Of a DNA stretch of 64,000 nucleotides, positions 27,923 to 36,582 are shown one piece after another. A model generated the notes under the pieces. That model was not told the origin of the DNA. It saw only the letters and a program-made list of their open reading frames with translations, and searched no databases. Source of the DNA: UBA4416 sp040387555 (lineage in GTDB: Bacteria > Bacteroidota > Bacteroidia > B-17B0 > Aurantibacillaceae); contig JAZKDO010000001.1 of NCBI GenBank assembly GCA_040387555.1, positions 248,001 to 312,000 on the forward strand, given 5' to 3'. Each line of letters opens with the position of its first letter. Position 1 is the first letter of the stretch. A program made the position numbers and the translations under genes.

Positions 27923-30634
27923 ATGCTTAAGCTACGATATTTTTTATTCTTGTTATTTTGCATGACAATTTTTGGTCAGGCAAAAGCAACCCACAACCGG
28001 GCCGGAGAAATTACTTACACATGGGTTGGGCCGGGCAAATACACCTATAAGGTCAAAGTAACAACCTACACGAATATTGGCGGAACCAATTTAGCAGACC
28101 GTTGTGAGGATACAGTTTATTTCGGAGATGGCACAAGAGCGGTTGTTTTAAGAAGCAATGGTTTATGTAATGGCGATTGCAGTCCGGCTTGTGAAGGGCA
28201 ACCGTTGCCCGGAGGTAAAATCAAATTAAATGAATATGTAACTATACATACTTACCCAGGGCCTGGTAATTACAAAATTAGTATGGAAGATCCCAATCGT
28301 AATGCCGGTGTAATTAATATTCCAAATTCTGTTAATCAAGTGTTTTATATCGAATCTTATTTAGTAATTCCCTTTTTTTTAAGCGGGAGAAATAGTTCAC
28401 CTATACTTACCTTTCCACCCATCGATGATGCCTGCTTTGGTAAATGCTTCGAGCATAACCCCGGAGCTTACGATATGGACGGTGACAGCCTTTCCTATGA
28501 ACTGACTACAAGTCGTGGACACTTAGGAGCAACTTGTCCGGGTTACAGCTACCCTGCTACCGGTAGCGGTGGAACATACAATGTGAATGCCACTACTGGA
28601 ACGCTTACATGGTGCGCTCCTCAAATGCAGGGTGAATACAACCTGGCTATGATAATTAAAGAATGGAGAAAAGATGATGACGGAACGTATTTTTTAATTG
28701 GATACGTACTCAGGGATTTGCAGGTAGATGTAGGGGCCTGTTCCAATAACCAACCTCATATTAATCCTATGACGGACGTCTGTGTTCTGGCAGGTACCGT
28801 CATTACTAAAACCATTACAGCAACAGATCCCGATTTGGATGCACTGACTTTGGATGCTGATGGCGCGCCGTTTGGCGTTACCCCTCCTGTTGCCACTTTT
28901 TTCTCATCCCCGGCATTGTCAACAGTTTCCGGCACCTTTAACTGGCAAACCACTTGCGCTCATATTCGTAAAGCACCTTACCAGGTGACTGCTAAAGTTA
29001 AAGATAATGATCCATTAGTTGGCCTGGTCGATTTTGAAACTTTTAACATACGTGTCGTTCCTCCGCCTCCAACATCTCTCACTGCCGATGCATTAGGCAC
29101 CAGTTTTAAGTTAACATGGCGTAAACCAGTCTGCCGACTCACTATAGGAAACAAAATTGAAAAATATTGCGTGTACCGAAAAGAAAATTGCGATGATTGG
29201 GTACCATCCAATTGTGAGGTGGGCGTTCCTGCTTACACGGGTTATATTCGCATTGGTTGTACTGCAAATTTGAATGATACTATTTTTACAGATTCTAATA
29301 ATGGAAATGGATTAGTTCACGGCACAAAATACACTTATATTGTTATTGCCGTATATACTGATGGTAGTGAAAGCTACGCTTCAAACCAAACGGATTGTAT
29401 GTCCTTAACACGTGATGTGCCATTGCTCGTAAACGTAGATGTTAAAACAACAGATGCTATTACCGGATCTGTTTTAGTGCGCTGGATAAAACCTTCTTTG
29501 AAAACGGATGCTTTAGATACAAGTACCGTTCCCGGCCCATATGAATTTCGGTTACGTCATCATAATGGATTCACTGGCACTTTTACCAATGTGTATTCCA
29601 TCACTAAACCTTATTTCCTTGCTCTAAACCAATTGAGTGATACCACTTTCACACATACGGGATCCTTGTCTTCCCCTTTAAATACAGAAAGCATAGCGCA
29701 CACCTATGTTATTGAATTTTATGCAAATGGTCAATTTATTGGAAACGGTCAAAAAGCTTCTTCAGTATTGTTGTCTTTAACTTCGAGTGATAATACAATG
29801 ACTTTAAACTGGCAGCATCAAACGCCATGGAACAATTACAAATATATAATTCACCGAAAAGGGCCTTCTGAAACTGTATTTACACCTCATGACAGCACCA
29901 CTTTGAAAACCTATGTAGATGATAGTTTGATAAATGGCGCCCTGTATTGTTATAAAGTTCAATCTTTAGGCCGGTATTCAGATACTACCATCATGAGGCC
30001 TCTCTTAAATTTTTCTCAGGAAGTATGCGGAAAGCCAAAAGATACTACACCTCCATGTGCTCCAAAATTAGAGATTGTTTCGGATTGTAAAATACCTACG
30101 TTGGTTTTGCAATGGAATAATCCAAATCATAGTTGTAGCGATGATGCAGTAAAATATAATATCTATTTTGCCGAAACTGAGGACGCTGATTTGTTCCTTC
30201 AGGATTCAATTAAAATAATGAGCGACACTATATTAGCTTTTGATAATTTAAATTCGATTGCCGGTTGTTACGCTATCACAGCCGTAGATTCTTTTGGAAA
30301 CGAGAGCGCCCGAAGTATTAAGGTTTGCGTGGATAATTGTCCGGAATACGAATTGCCAAATGTTATTACAGTGAACGGTGACGGTGTAAACGATTTCTTT
30401 AAACCGATCAAAAATAAATTCATTAAAGACATTGATTTGAAAGTTTATAACCGTTGGGGAAATTTAGTTTTTGAAACAACTGATCCAGCTATTATGTGGG
30501 ATGGAAAAGCAATACAATCAAAAACACTAACAACTGAAGGCACTTATTTTTACGTCTGCCAGGTGAATGAAATTCGTGTGAAAGGTATTGTGGCCAGAGA
30601 TTTAAAAGGGTTTTTTCAAATTTTTCATAAATAG
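27923..30634 (+). CDS. Secreted ATHNRAG-type protein, copy 2, CHU_C (T9SS type B) domain
   Basis: A 903-residue paralogue of the preceding gene; the first 280 residues differ at scattered positions only (mature start ATHNRAGEITY). After the shared region it has three fibronectin-III-like segments (about 375-480, 490-600, 600-790). It ends in a gliding-motility-associated C-terminal domain: PNVITVNGDGVNDFFKP, DLKVYNRWGNLVFET, WDGK, GTYFYVCQV. That domain routes proteins through T9SS as type B cargo, often bound to PorP/SprF-like proteins; none is in the window. A histidine kinase gene starts 15 bases later. Confidence 0.92.
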   Translation: MLKLRYFLFLLFCMTIFGQAKATHNRAGEITYTWVGPGKYTYKVKVTTYTNIGGTNLADRCEDTVYFGDGTRAVVLRSNGLCNGDCSPACEGQPLPGGKIKLNEYVTIHTYPGPGNYKISMEDPNRNAGVINIPNSVNQVFYIESYLVIPFFLSGRNSSPILTFPPIDDACFGKCFEHNPGAYDMDGDSLSYELTTSRGHLGATCPGYSYPATGSGGTYNVNATTGTLTWCAPQMQGEYNLAMIIKEWRKDDDGTYFLIGYVLRDLQVDVGACSNNQPHINPMTDVCVLAGTVITKTITATDPDLDALTLDADGAPFGVTPPVATFFSSPALSTVSGTFNWQTTCAHIRKAPYQVTAKVKDNDPLVGLVDFETFNIRVVPPPPTSLTADALGTSFKLTWRKPVCRLTIGNKIEKYCVYRKENCDDWVPSNCEVGVPAYTGYIRIGCTANLNDTIFTDSNNGNGLVHGTKYTYIVIAVYTDGSESYASNQTDCMSLTRDVPLLVNVDVKTTDAITGSVLVRWIKPSLKTDALDTSTVPGPYEFRLRHHNGFTGTFTNVYSITKPYFLALNQLSDTTFTHTGSLSSPLNTESIAHTYVIEFYANGQFIGNGQKASSVLLSLTSSDNTMTLNWQHQTPWNNYKYIIHRKGPSETVFTPHDSTTLKTYVDDSLINGALYCYKVQSLGRYSDTTIMRPLLNFSQEVCGKPKDTTPPCAPKLEIVSDCKIPTLVLQWNNPNHSCSDDAVKYNIYFAETEDADLFLQDSIKIMSDTILAFDNLNSIAGCYAITAVDSFGNESARSIKVCVDNCPEYELPNVITVNGDGVNDFFKPIKNKFIKDIDLKVYNRWGNLVFETTDPAIMWDGKAIQSKTLTTEGTYFYVCQVNEIRVKGIVARDLKGFFQIFHK

Positions 30635-30649
30635 TTTTGAAGATGCACT

Positions 30650-31609
30650 GTGTTTAAACGTACCACTTTCATATTTACTATTTTAGTTGCTTATATCGTT
30701 CTGCAGTTTTTGTGGTGGGAAGTTTTATTGGTCAGGCAATCAGATACCATTATTTCTTTAAAGCAAAATATTGCTGCTCTATCTTCCAGTGATGATTCAA
30801 TTATTGTAAGAGATATTGCTGAATTACAAAAGAAGAAAACCATCCGCTTGTATATGATCGTAGGCGAAGGGACTGTTTTTTTATTAATACTTTTATACGG
30901 TGTGTTTCAGGTTAGAAAATCTATTCGCAAGGAAAAGGAACTTGCCGGCCAAAAGAACAATTTTATTCTGAGTGTTTCACATGAATTAAAAACTCCTATC
31001 GCGGCCACTAAACTGCAATTACAAACCTTACTGAAACATGAGCTTGACAGAAATAAGCAAATGGAACTTTTAAATAATGCATTGAATGAAACGGGCCGCT
31101 TACATAAGCTGGTGGATAATGTACTCATGGCAAACCAAATTGAAAATAATAATTTAAGTACGCAGAAGGAGAGCCTTGATTTAAGTGCTTTAGTTAAAGA
31201 TACAGTAACCCGCTATTTTTCAGAGCAACTTGAAAAAAATATAATTACAATGTCTGTTGAAGAAGGCATTCACTATTTCGGTGATAAAGAATTATTACCC
31301 TCGATCATTATCAACTTAATTGAAAATGCGATTAAATATTCTTTCGAATTCGTGAGCATTGATGTCATTTTGAAAATGGTAAACAACAAGGCTTTGCTTG
31401 AAATAAAAGATAAGGGCTGCGGCATTTCCAATGCTGAAAAGGAAACAATTTTTCATAAATTTTATCGAAGCGGCAGCGAACATACCCGCAAGACAAAAGG
31501 CACCGGCATTGGCTTGTACATCGTGAAGAGCATTAGTGATTTGCATGGCATTCGTATTAAGCTATTGGATCATTCTCCCAGGGGAAGCATTTTTCAATTA
31601 CAGTTTTAG
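30650..31609 (+). CDS. Sensor histidine kinase, no response regulator nearby
   Basis: A 319-residue membrane kinase. Two membrane segments (about 5-25 and 66-88) enclose a small periplasmic loop. The dimerisation domain carries phospho-acceptor His111 in SVSHELKTP. The ATP-binding domain has N-box NLIENAIKYS, G1 DKGCGI and G2 GTGIGLYIVKS. The start is GTG 30650, 15 bases after the CHU_C gene, so it may be read with the cargo genes. No response regulator is present in the window, so the partner must be elsewhere. The signal is unknown. Confidence 0.92.
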   Translation: MFKRTTFIFTILVAYIVLQFLWWEVLLVRQSDTIISLKQNIAALSSSDDSIIVRDIAELQKKKTIRLYMIVGEGTVFLLILLYGVFQVRKSIRKEKELAGQKNNFILSVSHELKTPIAATKLQLQTLLKHELDRNKQMELLNNALNETGRLHKLVDNVLMANQIENNNLSTQKESLDLSALVKDTVTRYFSEQLEKNIITMSVEEGIHYFGDKELLPSIIINLIENAIKYSFEFVSIDVILKMVNNKALLEIKDKGCGISNAEKETIFHKFYRSGSEHTRKTKGTGIGLYIVKSISDLHGIRIKLLDHSPRGSIFQLQF

Positions 31610-31660
31610 GTAGGTCAGATTTTCCCGCTGAGGTTCACAAAAAATTCGAATATGTTTTTT

Positions 31661-31686
31661 TGTTCCGCTGAGCGAAGTCGAAGTGC
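31661..31686. repeat. TCCGCTGAGCGAAGTCGAAG-type short repeat
   Basis: An element related to those at about 36730-36780, 42297-42321 and 59270-59292, seen here in the opposite orientation between the kinase and the binding-protein gene. A second CCGCTGAGG fragment precedes it at 31624. Confidence 0.6.
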
Positions 31687-31727
31687 TACAAAAAATTATG
31701 TATTTTTATCCGTGTCAAATTAATCAT

Positions 31728-32855
31728 ATGTTCAGATCATTTCTTATTTTATTTTCCCTATTTCTGTTTGCTTGTAATCCAACTATTGACGAGAAAAAAC
31801 AAAACCAAACATTATCTAACGTACCCTTATCCTACGCCAAACGATTTGCGATTAAAAAATGTTCAGACTATACAGTTCTTGAACTGCTGGGAAATAAAAA
31901 TGATTCGGAAGTTACTGCCAGTTTTGTATTATATGAACATGCCAAACCGGTTTACCAGCAAAATGCGTACTATATTAAAATTCCTGTAAGTCGCGTGGCT
32001 TCTATGAGCTCTATCTATACGACCATGCTGGCAGATCTTCATTGCGAACACACGATTGTAGCGATTGACAACCTGGACTACTATACAAATCCTTTTATTC
32101 AAAAACAGGTGAAAGAAAACAAGGTGATGGAATTATCAAAAGGTCCGAAGATAGAAATCGAGAAAACACTTGCTCTAAAACCAGATTTATTCCTAACCTT
32201 CGGCATGGGCAACCCTCAGACTGATATTGAAAATAAACTTTTGGAATCAAGTTTACCCATTGCCATTAGCATTGATCATTTAGAAGAAACGCCTTTGGCG
32301 AGAGCTGAATGGATCAAATTTTTTGCGTGCTTTTTTAATAAAGAAAGCCTGGCCGATTCTCTGTTCTCTCTTACCGACAACCAGTATAGCAAACTGAAAG
32401 TGATCGCTCAGCAAAATACACGCAAACCAACTGTGCTTACCGAAATAAAATACGGTGATGCCTGGTATGTGCCATCCGGAAAAAGTTACATCGCTAATTT
32501 AATAAACGATGCAGGTGGTAATTATTTTTGGAAAGATGATCAGAAAGTTGGCAGTACAGCCCTATCATTTGAAATGGTTTACACCAAAGCCAAAGACTGT
32601 GATTTCTGGATTAACCAATACAACGTCAACACTAAAAAAGAACTTACCAGCTACGACGAGCGTTACAGTTTGTTTAAAGCATTTAAGAATGGCAATCTTT
32701 ATAATAACAACAAAATACAAAATGCACATGGTTACAGTAACTACTGGGAAACCGGGATTACGCATCCGGATGATGTGTTAGCGGATCTCATTAAAATATT
32801 TTCTCCGGAGTTAATGCCGGAGCATGAGTTTGTTTATTATAAAAAAATAGAATAA
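31728..32855 (+). CDS. Metal-chelate/vitamin B12-type ABC substrate-binding lipoprotein
   Basis: A 375-residue binding protein of the FecB/BtuF class. From ATG 31728 it has a lipoprotein signal with lipobox LFAC, while an upstream GTG at 31683 sits inside a dispersed repeat and is rejected. The family pattern is clear: RVASMSSIYTTMLADL, VVAIDN-like turn, KPDLFLTFG, and the C-terminal GNYFWKDDQ and ISDAGG-like segment (INDAGGNYFW). It would bind a ferric siderophore, haem or cobalamin in the periplasm; the ligand cannot be told. The permease and ATPase genes follow. Confidence 0.9.
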   Translation: MFRSFLILFSLFLFACNPTIDEKKQNQTLSNVPLSYAKRFAIKKCSDYTVLELLGNKNDSEVTASFVLYEHAKPVYQQNAYYIKIPVSRVASMSSIYTTMLADLHCEHTIVAIDNLDYYTNPFIQKQVKENKVMELSKGPKIEIEKTLALKPDLFLTFGMGNPQTDIENKLLESSLPIAISIDHLEETPLARAEWIKFFACFFNKESLADSLFSLTDNQYSKLKVIAQQNTRKPTVLTEIKYGDAWYVPSGKSYIANLINDAGGNYFWKDDQKVGSTALSFEMVYTKAKDCDFWINQYNVNTKKELTSYDERYSLFKAFKNGNLYNNNKIQNAHGYSNYWETGITHPDDVLADLIKIFSPELMPEHEFVYYKKIE

Positions 32856-32874
32856 AAGTTTCCGGCAGAGTTAA

Positions 32875-32990
32875 AATAATTCCTCCTTTGAAGGAGGTGT
32901 CTGCAGGACGGAGGATGAGCGTAAATCATTCCAGATGCAAGGATTTTTATCGCTTAACCCTTCTCAGCGAAACTCTGGGCCAACCTCTGC
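32875..32990. repeat. Intergenic short-repeat remnants
   Basis: The 177-base gap between the binding-protein and permease genes contains the near-palindrome CCTCCTTTGAAGGAGG and a CTCTGGGCCAACCTCTGCGG stretch. Both look like fragments of small Bacteroidota repeats. No gene or terminator was found here. Confidence 0.4.
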
Positions 32991-33032
32991 GGTCATATGC
33001 GAGAACTACGAATTAGATATTAATTATTAAAT

Positions 33033-34040
33033 TTGAACGCCTTGACTCAATCACGTTTCATATCCATCACAATAATCTTAACGCTCATCGTGATGACTTT
33101 GATCATCTGTGACCTGTGCTTTGGAAGCGTGAATTTATTTTCATTACAAAGCTCTGATCCTTTATTTCAAACCATCCTGTATGATATTCGTTTGCCTAAA
33201 ACGCTCACGTCAATCATTGCCGGATCAGGACTCGCCTTGTGTGGTTTGCTGATGCAGAGTTTATTCAGGAATCCATTAGCGGGGCCTTATGTTTTAGGTG
33301 TGAGCAGTGGCGCCAGTTTATTTGTGGCCATTGCTACCATGCTGATTAGTTCTGTGAATGTCTCGGGGTTTTATTTCATGGGGAAAAGTATTGTGACGCT
33401 GTTCTCCATTGGCGGTGCTTTTTTTGTGACGTTCATTATTTTGTTAGTGTCGCGAAAAAACAAAAGCAACGTCACGCTGTTATTGGTTGGTTTAATGCTT
33501 GGGCAGGTATTGGGCGCTTTGCAAGGCCTCATTGAATTTGTGAGCAGTGCTGATAATCTAAAAACATTTATATTATGGGGTATGGGAAGCGTTGGCAGCA
33601 CGACACTCACCGATGTATACTTTATGGTGCCTGTTTATTTAGCGGCTATCGTTGCGGCCTTCTTCTTAATAAGATCACTTAACGCCATTTTATTGAACGA
33701 ACACTATGCGCAAAACCTTGGTGTGAATGTAAACCGCTTACGCATTACCATTATTATCATCAGTGCCATGTTGGTTGGTGTGATCACAGCCTTTTGCGGA
33801 CCTATTGCTTTTGTGGGTATTTCTGTACCTATTGCTTCCCGTTTATTTTTTAAAACATCTCATCACTTACACCAGTTGGTGTTTTGTTTATTATTGGGTG
33901 CTTGTGTGGTACTGACGGCTGATGTGATTTGCCAACTGGTGAGTAACCAAATGATGTTGCCAATTAACACGGTTACAACTATCATTGGTTCCCCGGTAGT
34001 TATATGGTTATTATTCAAATCTAAATTAAGTGTTGGATGA
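33033..34040 (+). CDS. FecCD-family ABC transporter permease
   Basis: A 335-residue inner-membrane permease with about nine to ten membrane segments. Family landmarks are DIRLPKTLTSIIAGSGLALCGLLMQSLFRNPLAGPYVLGVSSGA and FCGPIAFVGISVPIASR (fragments seen in order). It transports a ferric chelate or B12 with the adjacent binding protein and ATPase. Its start is TTG 33033; the first in-frame ATG is residue 21, inside the first membrane segment. The stop overlaps the next start by four bases (ATGA), so the two are translationally coupled. Confidence 0.92.
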   Translation: MNALTQSRFISITIILTLIVMTLIICDLCFGSVNLFSLQSSDPLFQTILYDIRLPKTLTSIIAGSGLALCGLLMQSLFRNPLAGPYVLGVSSGASLFVAIATMLISSVNVSGFYFMGKSIVTLFSIGGAFFVTFIILLVSRKNKSNVTLLLVGLMLGQVLGALQGLIEFVSSADNLKTFILWGMGSVGSTTLTDVYFMVPVYLAAIVAAFFLIRSLNAILLNEHYAQNLGVNVNRLRITIIIISAMLVGVITAFCGPIAFVGISVPIASRLFFKTSHHLHQLVFCLLLGACVVLTADVICQLVSNQMMLPINTVTTIIGSPVVIWLLFKSKLSVG

Positions 34041-34711
34041 TAACTATTAAACAACTGGAAATAGGTTACAGTAACAGGAAGCATCCTGTGAGCGTGTTCA
34101 GCAACATGAACATGACGTTGAATGCCGGCGACCTAGTGGGTTTGATGGGTGACAATGGCATTGGCAAATCAACCTTTTTAAAAACCCTAACCGGAAATTT
34201 AAAACCTTTATCGGGAGAGATCACGTTCAATAGTAAATCCATTACACGATACAGCGCGCAACAACTGTCGCAACAGCTCTCAGTAGTAGTGACCGAAAAA
34301 ATAGGAGGATTTAATTTAACGGCGTGGGATGTGGTGGCTACAGGGCGCACGCCTTACATCAATATTTTTGGTAAGCTTAGTGAACAGGATGAACAAATCA
34401 TTACCACTGCTTTGGAACAATTGAACATTTTGTCTTTAAAAGACAAGCTCATAGATGAACTCAGCGATGGACAAAGACAGAAAGTGATGATCGCCAAATC
34501 ACTCGCACAACAAACACCTGTGATTGTGTTAGATGAACCAACAGCCTTTTTGGATCATACCTCACGCCACCATTTATTTTCCATTCTTAAAAAACTCTGC
34601 AACGAACAAGGCAAACTTATCATCGTTTCTTCCCACGACCTTGAATTGATGAAAACCTATATTACCCGATCGGTAACAATGGCGGAAGGGAATAGACTGG
34701 AGGTTATTTAA
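34037..34711 (+). CDS. FecE/BtuD-type ABC transporter ATPase
   Basis: A 224-residue ATPase: Walker A GDNGIGKST at 38-46, signature LSDGQRQK, Walker B VIVLDEPTAFLD, switch His in VSSHD. It is somewhat shorter than typical FecE proteins (about 250). It overlaps the permease gene by four bases and completes a three-gene importer with the binding protein at 31728. There is no TonB-dependent receptor beside it. Confidence 0.92.
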   Translation: MITIKQLEIGYSNRKHPVSVFSNMNMTLNAGDLVGLMGDNGIGKSTFLKTLTGNLKPLSGEITFNSKSITRYSAQQLSQQLSVVVTEKIGGFNLTAWDVVATGRTPYINIFGKLSEQDEQIITTALEQLNILSLKDKLIDELSDGQRQKVMIAKSLAQQTPVIVLDEPTAFLDHTSRHHLFSILKKLCNEQGKLIIVSSHDLELMKTYITRSVTMAEGNRLEVI

Positions 34712-34717
34712 AAAAAT

Positions 34718-34757
34718 AAAAGTCCATCCGCAGGCCGCGAATAGACTTTTTTTATCT
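34718..34757 (-). terminator. Shared terminator between the ABC importer and efp
   Basis: A 14-bp stem with two non-Watson-Crick positions and a five-base loop. Those positions are G-U wobbles in minus-strand RNA but C-A mismatches in plus-strand RNA, so it should work better for efp. T-tracts flank it on both sides, so it may serve both converging genes. Confidence 0.75.
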
Positions 34758-34768
34758 TTTAATTAAAA

Positions 34769-35332
34769 CTATTTCTTTACTCGCTCAACATAGGTAGCGG
34801 TGCGGGTATCAACTTTCACCAAATCTCCTTCATTACAAAATAAAGGTACACTTACTGTTGCGCCAGAATCCAAAGTGGCAGGCTTTAAAGTGTTAGTTGC
34901 AGTATCTCCCTTGATTCCAGGCTCAGCATAAGAAATTTCACAAACCACAAAAGTTGGTGCTTCCGCTAAAATAACCTGATCTCCTTCAAAAGAAATTTTC
35001 ACTTCCATCTCTTCTTTTAAGAACTGAAAGCTTGGTCCGAATAACTTAACAGGAACATAAACCTGCTCAAAAGTTTCTTTATCCATGCATACCGCAAATT
35101 CACCTTCCTGGTAAATGTATTGCATGTTCTTAAATTCTACACGTACCACATCGACACCTTCTCCACTTCTGAAACGGTTCTCGGTTTGTTTTCCGTTAAT
35201 TAAGTTACGCATCTTGGCCTGGTAAAACGCACGTAAGTTACCTGGTGTGCGGTGCTGCCAGTCAGTAATAATTACTAATTCATTATTAAATCTGATGATT
35301 GATCCTACGTTTATATCGCCTGTATCTGCCAT
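34769..35332 (-). CDS. efp: Translation elongation factor P
   Basis: A 187-residue three-domain factor that rescues ribosomes stalled at consecutive prolines. Family features are INVGSIIRFNNELVII at the start and GIKGDTATNTLKPATLDSG, LFCNEGDLVKVDTRT at the end. The domain I loop that contacts the peptidyl-tRNA reads HRTPGNLRAF. The tip residue that is Lys or Arg in most characterised factors is Asn32 here; Arg34 lies two residues on. I recall this loop variant in other Bacteroidota, but cannot check that here. It follows accA by 37 bases in the same direction and is probably in one operon with it. Confidence 0.95.
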   Translation of the reverse strand: MADTGDINVGSIIRFNNELVIITDWQHRTPGNLRAFYQAKMRNLINGKQTENRFRSGEGVDVVRVEFKNMQYIYQEGEFAVCMDKETFEQVYVPVKLFGPSFQFLKEEMEVKISFEGDQVILAEAPTFVVCEISYAEPGIKGDTATNTLKPATLDSGATVSVPLFCNEGDLVKVDTRTATYVERVKK

Positions 35333-35369
35333 GTATTATATTTTTAAGGTTTGTATTTGTCTTTTAATT

Positions 35370-36332
35370 TTATGCTTCCAATTCATGAACCACACCCATG
35401 GCGCTGAATTTTTCGATGCGGGCATTAATGCGTTGATCTGGTGTTTGTACTTTTAAAGTAGCAAGGTGTTTTAATATTTCTGTTTTCACTGTTGCAAACA
35501 TACCTTGTTGGTCGTTATGCGCGCCACCCAATGGTTCTTTAATGATTCCATCAATAAGGCCATTTTTGCTCATATCGTCGGCGGTTAACTTCAGTGCTTC
35601 TGCAGCTGTTTCCTTAAAGCTCCAGCTACGCCATAAAATAGATGAACAGGATTCAGGGGAAATTACAGAGTACCACGTATTTTCAAGCATTAATACTTTA
35701 TCACCGATACCTATTCCTAACGCTCCTCCACTGGCACCTTCACCAATGATGATGCAAATTACCGGAACTTTTAACTGGGCCATCTCTAATAAATTACGGG
35801 CAATGGCTTCGCCTTGTCCTCGTTCTTCAGCTTCCAATCCAGGATAAGCACCGGGCGTATCAATAAATGTTACAATCGGTTTGTTGAACTTTTCAGCCAT
35901 TTTCATCAATCGCAATGCCTTACGGTAACCTTCGGGGTTAGCCATGCCAAAGCGACGAATCTGGCGCATCTTGGTGTTAATTCCTTTTTGCTGACCAATA
36001 AACATTACGGTTTGCCCGTCAATATCACCAAATCCACCAACCATTGCTTTATCATCACCTACCGTTCTATCTCCATGTAATTCAATAAAAGAACCATTCG
36101 AAACATGATCAATGTACGCTAAGGTATATGGTCTTTCGGGATGACGGCTCACCTGCACGCGTTGCCACGCAGTTAAATTTGAAAAGATCTCTACCCGCTT
36201 GGCATGGATTTTTGCTTCCATTTCAGCGATGCCTTTACTCATATCAACTTTACTTTTTTCAGCAATCCCTTTCAACTTCTCTAGTTCTTCTTCCAGCTCC
36301 TGGATTGGCTTTTCAAAATCAAGATAAATCAT
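35370..36332 (-). CDS. accA: Acetyl-CoA carboxylase carboxyltransferase subunit alpha
   Basis: A 320-residue subunit that, with AccD, moves the carboxyl group from carboxybiotin to acetyl-CoA, giving malonyl-CoA for fatty acid synthesis. The N-terminus is the usual coiled helix (FEKPIQELEEELEKLKG), then HPERPYTLAYID, FGDIDGQTVMFIGQQKG, and the oxyanion-hole region GEGASGGALGIGIGD. Length is normal. A strong promoter lies 22 bases or so upstream. efp follows 37 bases downstream. Confidence 0.96.
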   Translation of the reverse strand: MIYLDFEKPIQELEEELEKLKGIAEKSKVDMSKGIAEMEAKIHAKRVEIFSNLTAWQRVQVSRHPERPYTLAYIDHVSNGSFIELHGDRTVGDDKAMVGGFGDIDGQTVMFIGQQKGINTKMRQIRRFGMANPEGYRKALRLMKMAEKFNKPIVTFIDTPGAYPGLEAEERGQGEAIARNLLEMAQLKVPVICIIIGEGASGGALGIGIGDKVLMLENTWYSVISPESCSSILWRSWSFKETAAEALKLTADDMSKNGLIDGIIKEPLGGAHNDQQGMFATVKTEILKHLATLKVQTPDQRINARIEKFSAMGVVHELEA

Positions 36333-36357
36333 TGTATAGTGGTCATTAGTTAGGGTG

Positions 36358-36385
36358 CAAAGATACTAAAAAATTGAAAAATCAA
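36358..36385 (-). promoter_or_regulatory. Promoter of the accA-efp operon
   Basis: On the minus strand, -33 TTG (36385-36383), 17 bases, then the -7 box TATCTTTG (36365-36358). The predicted transcript start is near 36354, leaving a leader of about 22 bases. Confidence 0.65.
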
Positions 36386-36534
36386 GTCTCGTAAGTAGCT
36401 GATTGTCAATGCGTGTTTTATGAGCCATAACACATATTGCCATACAAAAAGGATGTCTAGCTACTAAAGTACGAAACACACAAAATTAACCGACATTAAA
36501 GGTTCAACGATTTGATAAGACCTTACGGATGAGA

Positions 36535-36557
36535 TTCTGAATCAAGTTCAGAATGAC
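36535..36557. repeat. Short hairpin repeat, TTCTGAATCAAGTTCAGAA type
   Basis: A palindrome with seven-base arms followed by TGAC, lying 26 bases before ispE. It matches the elements at 14410 and 42403 in its core. Confidence 0.65.
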
Positions 36558-36582
36558 TTGAAAAAATTGATAGTTTTGTACG

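Noticed and set aside
31683..31727. Upstream GTG start for the binding-protein lipoprotein
   Set aside because: It would translate part of a short dispersed repeat and bury the lipoprotein signal; ATG 31728 is better.
32856..33032. Possible tRNA or riboswitch (for example cobalamin) before the FecCD permease
   Set aside because: No cloverleaf or B12-box-like sequence was seen; the gap holds short repeat remnants.
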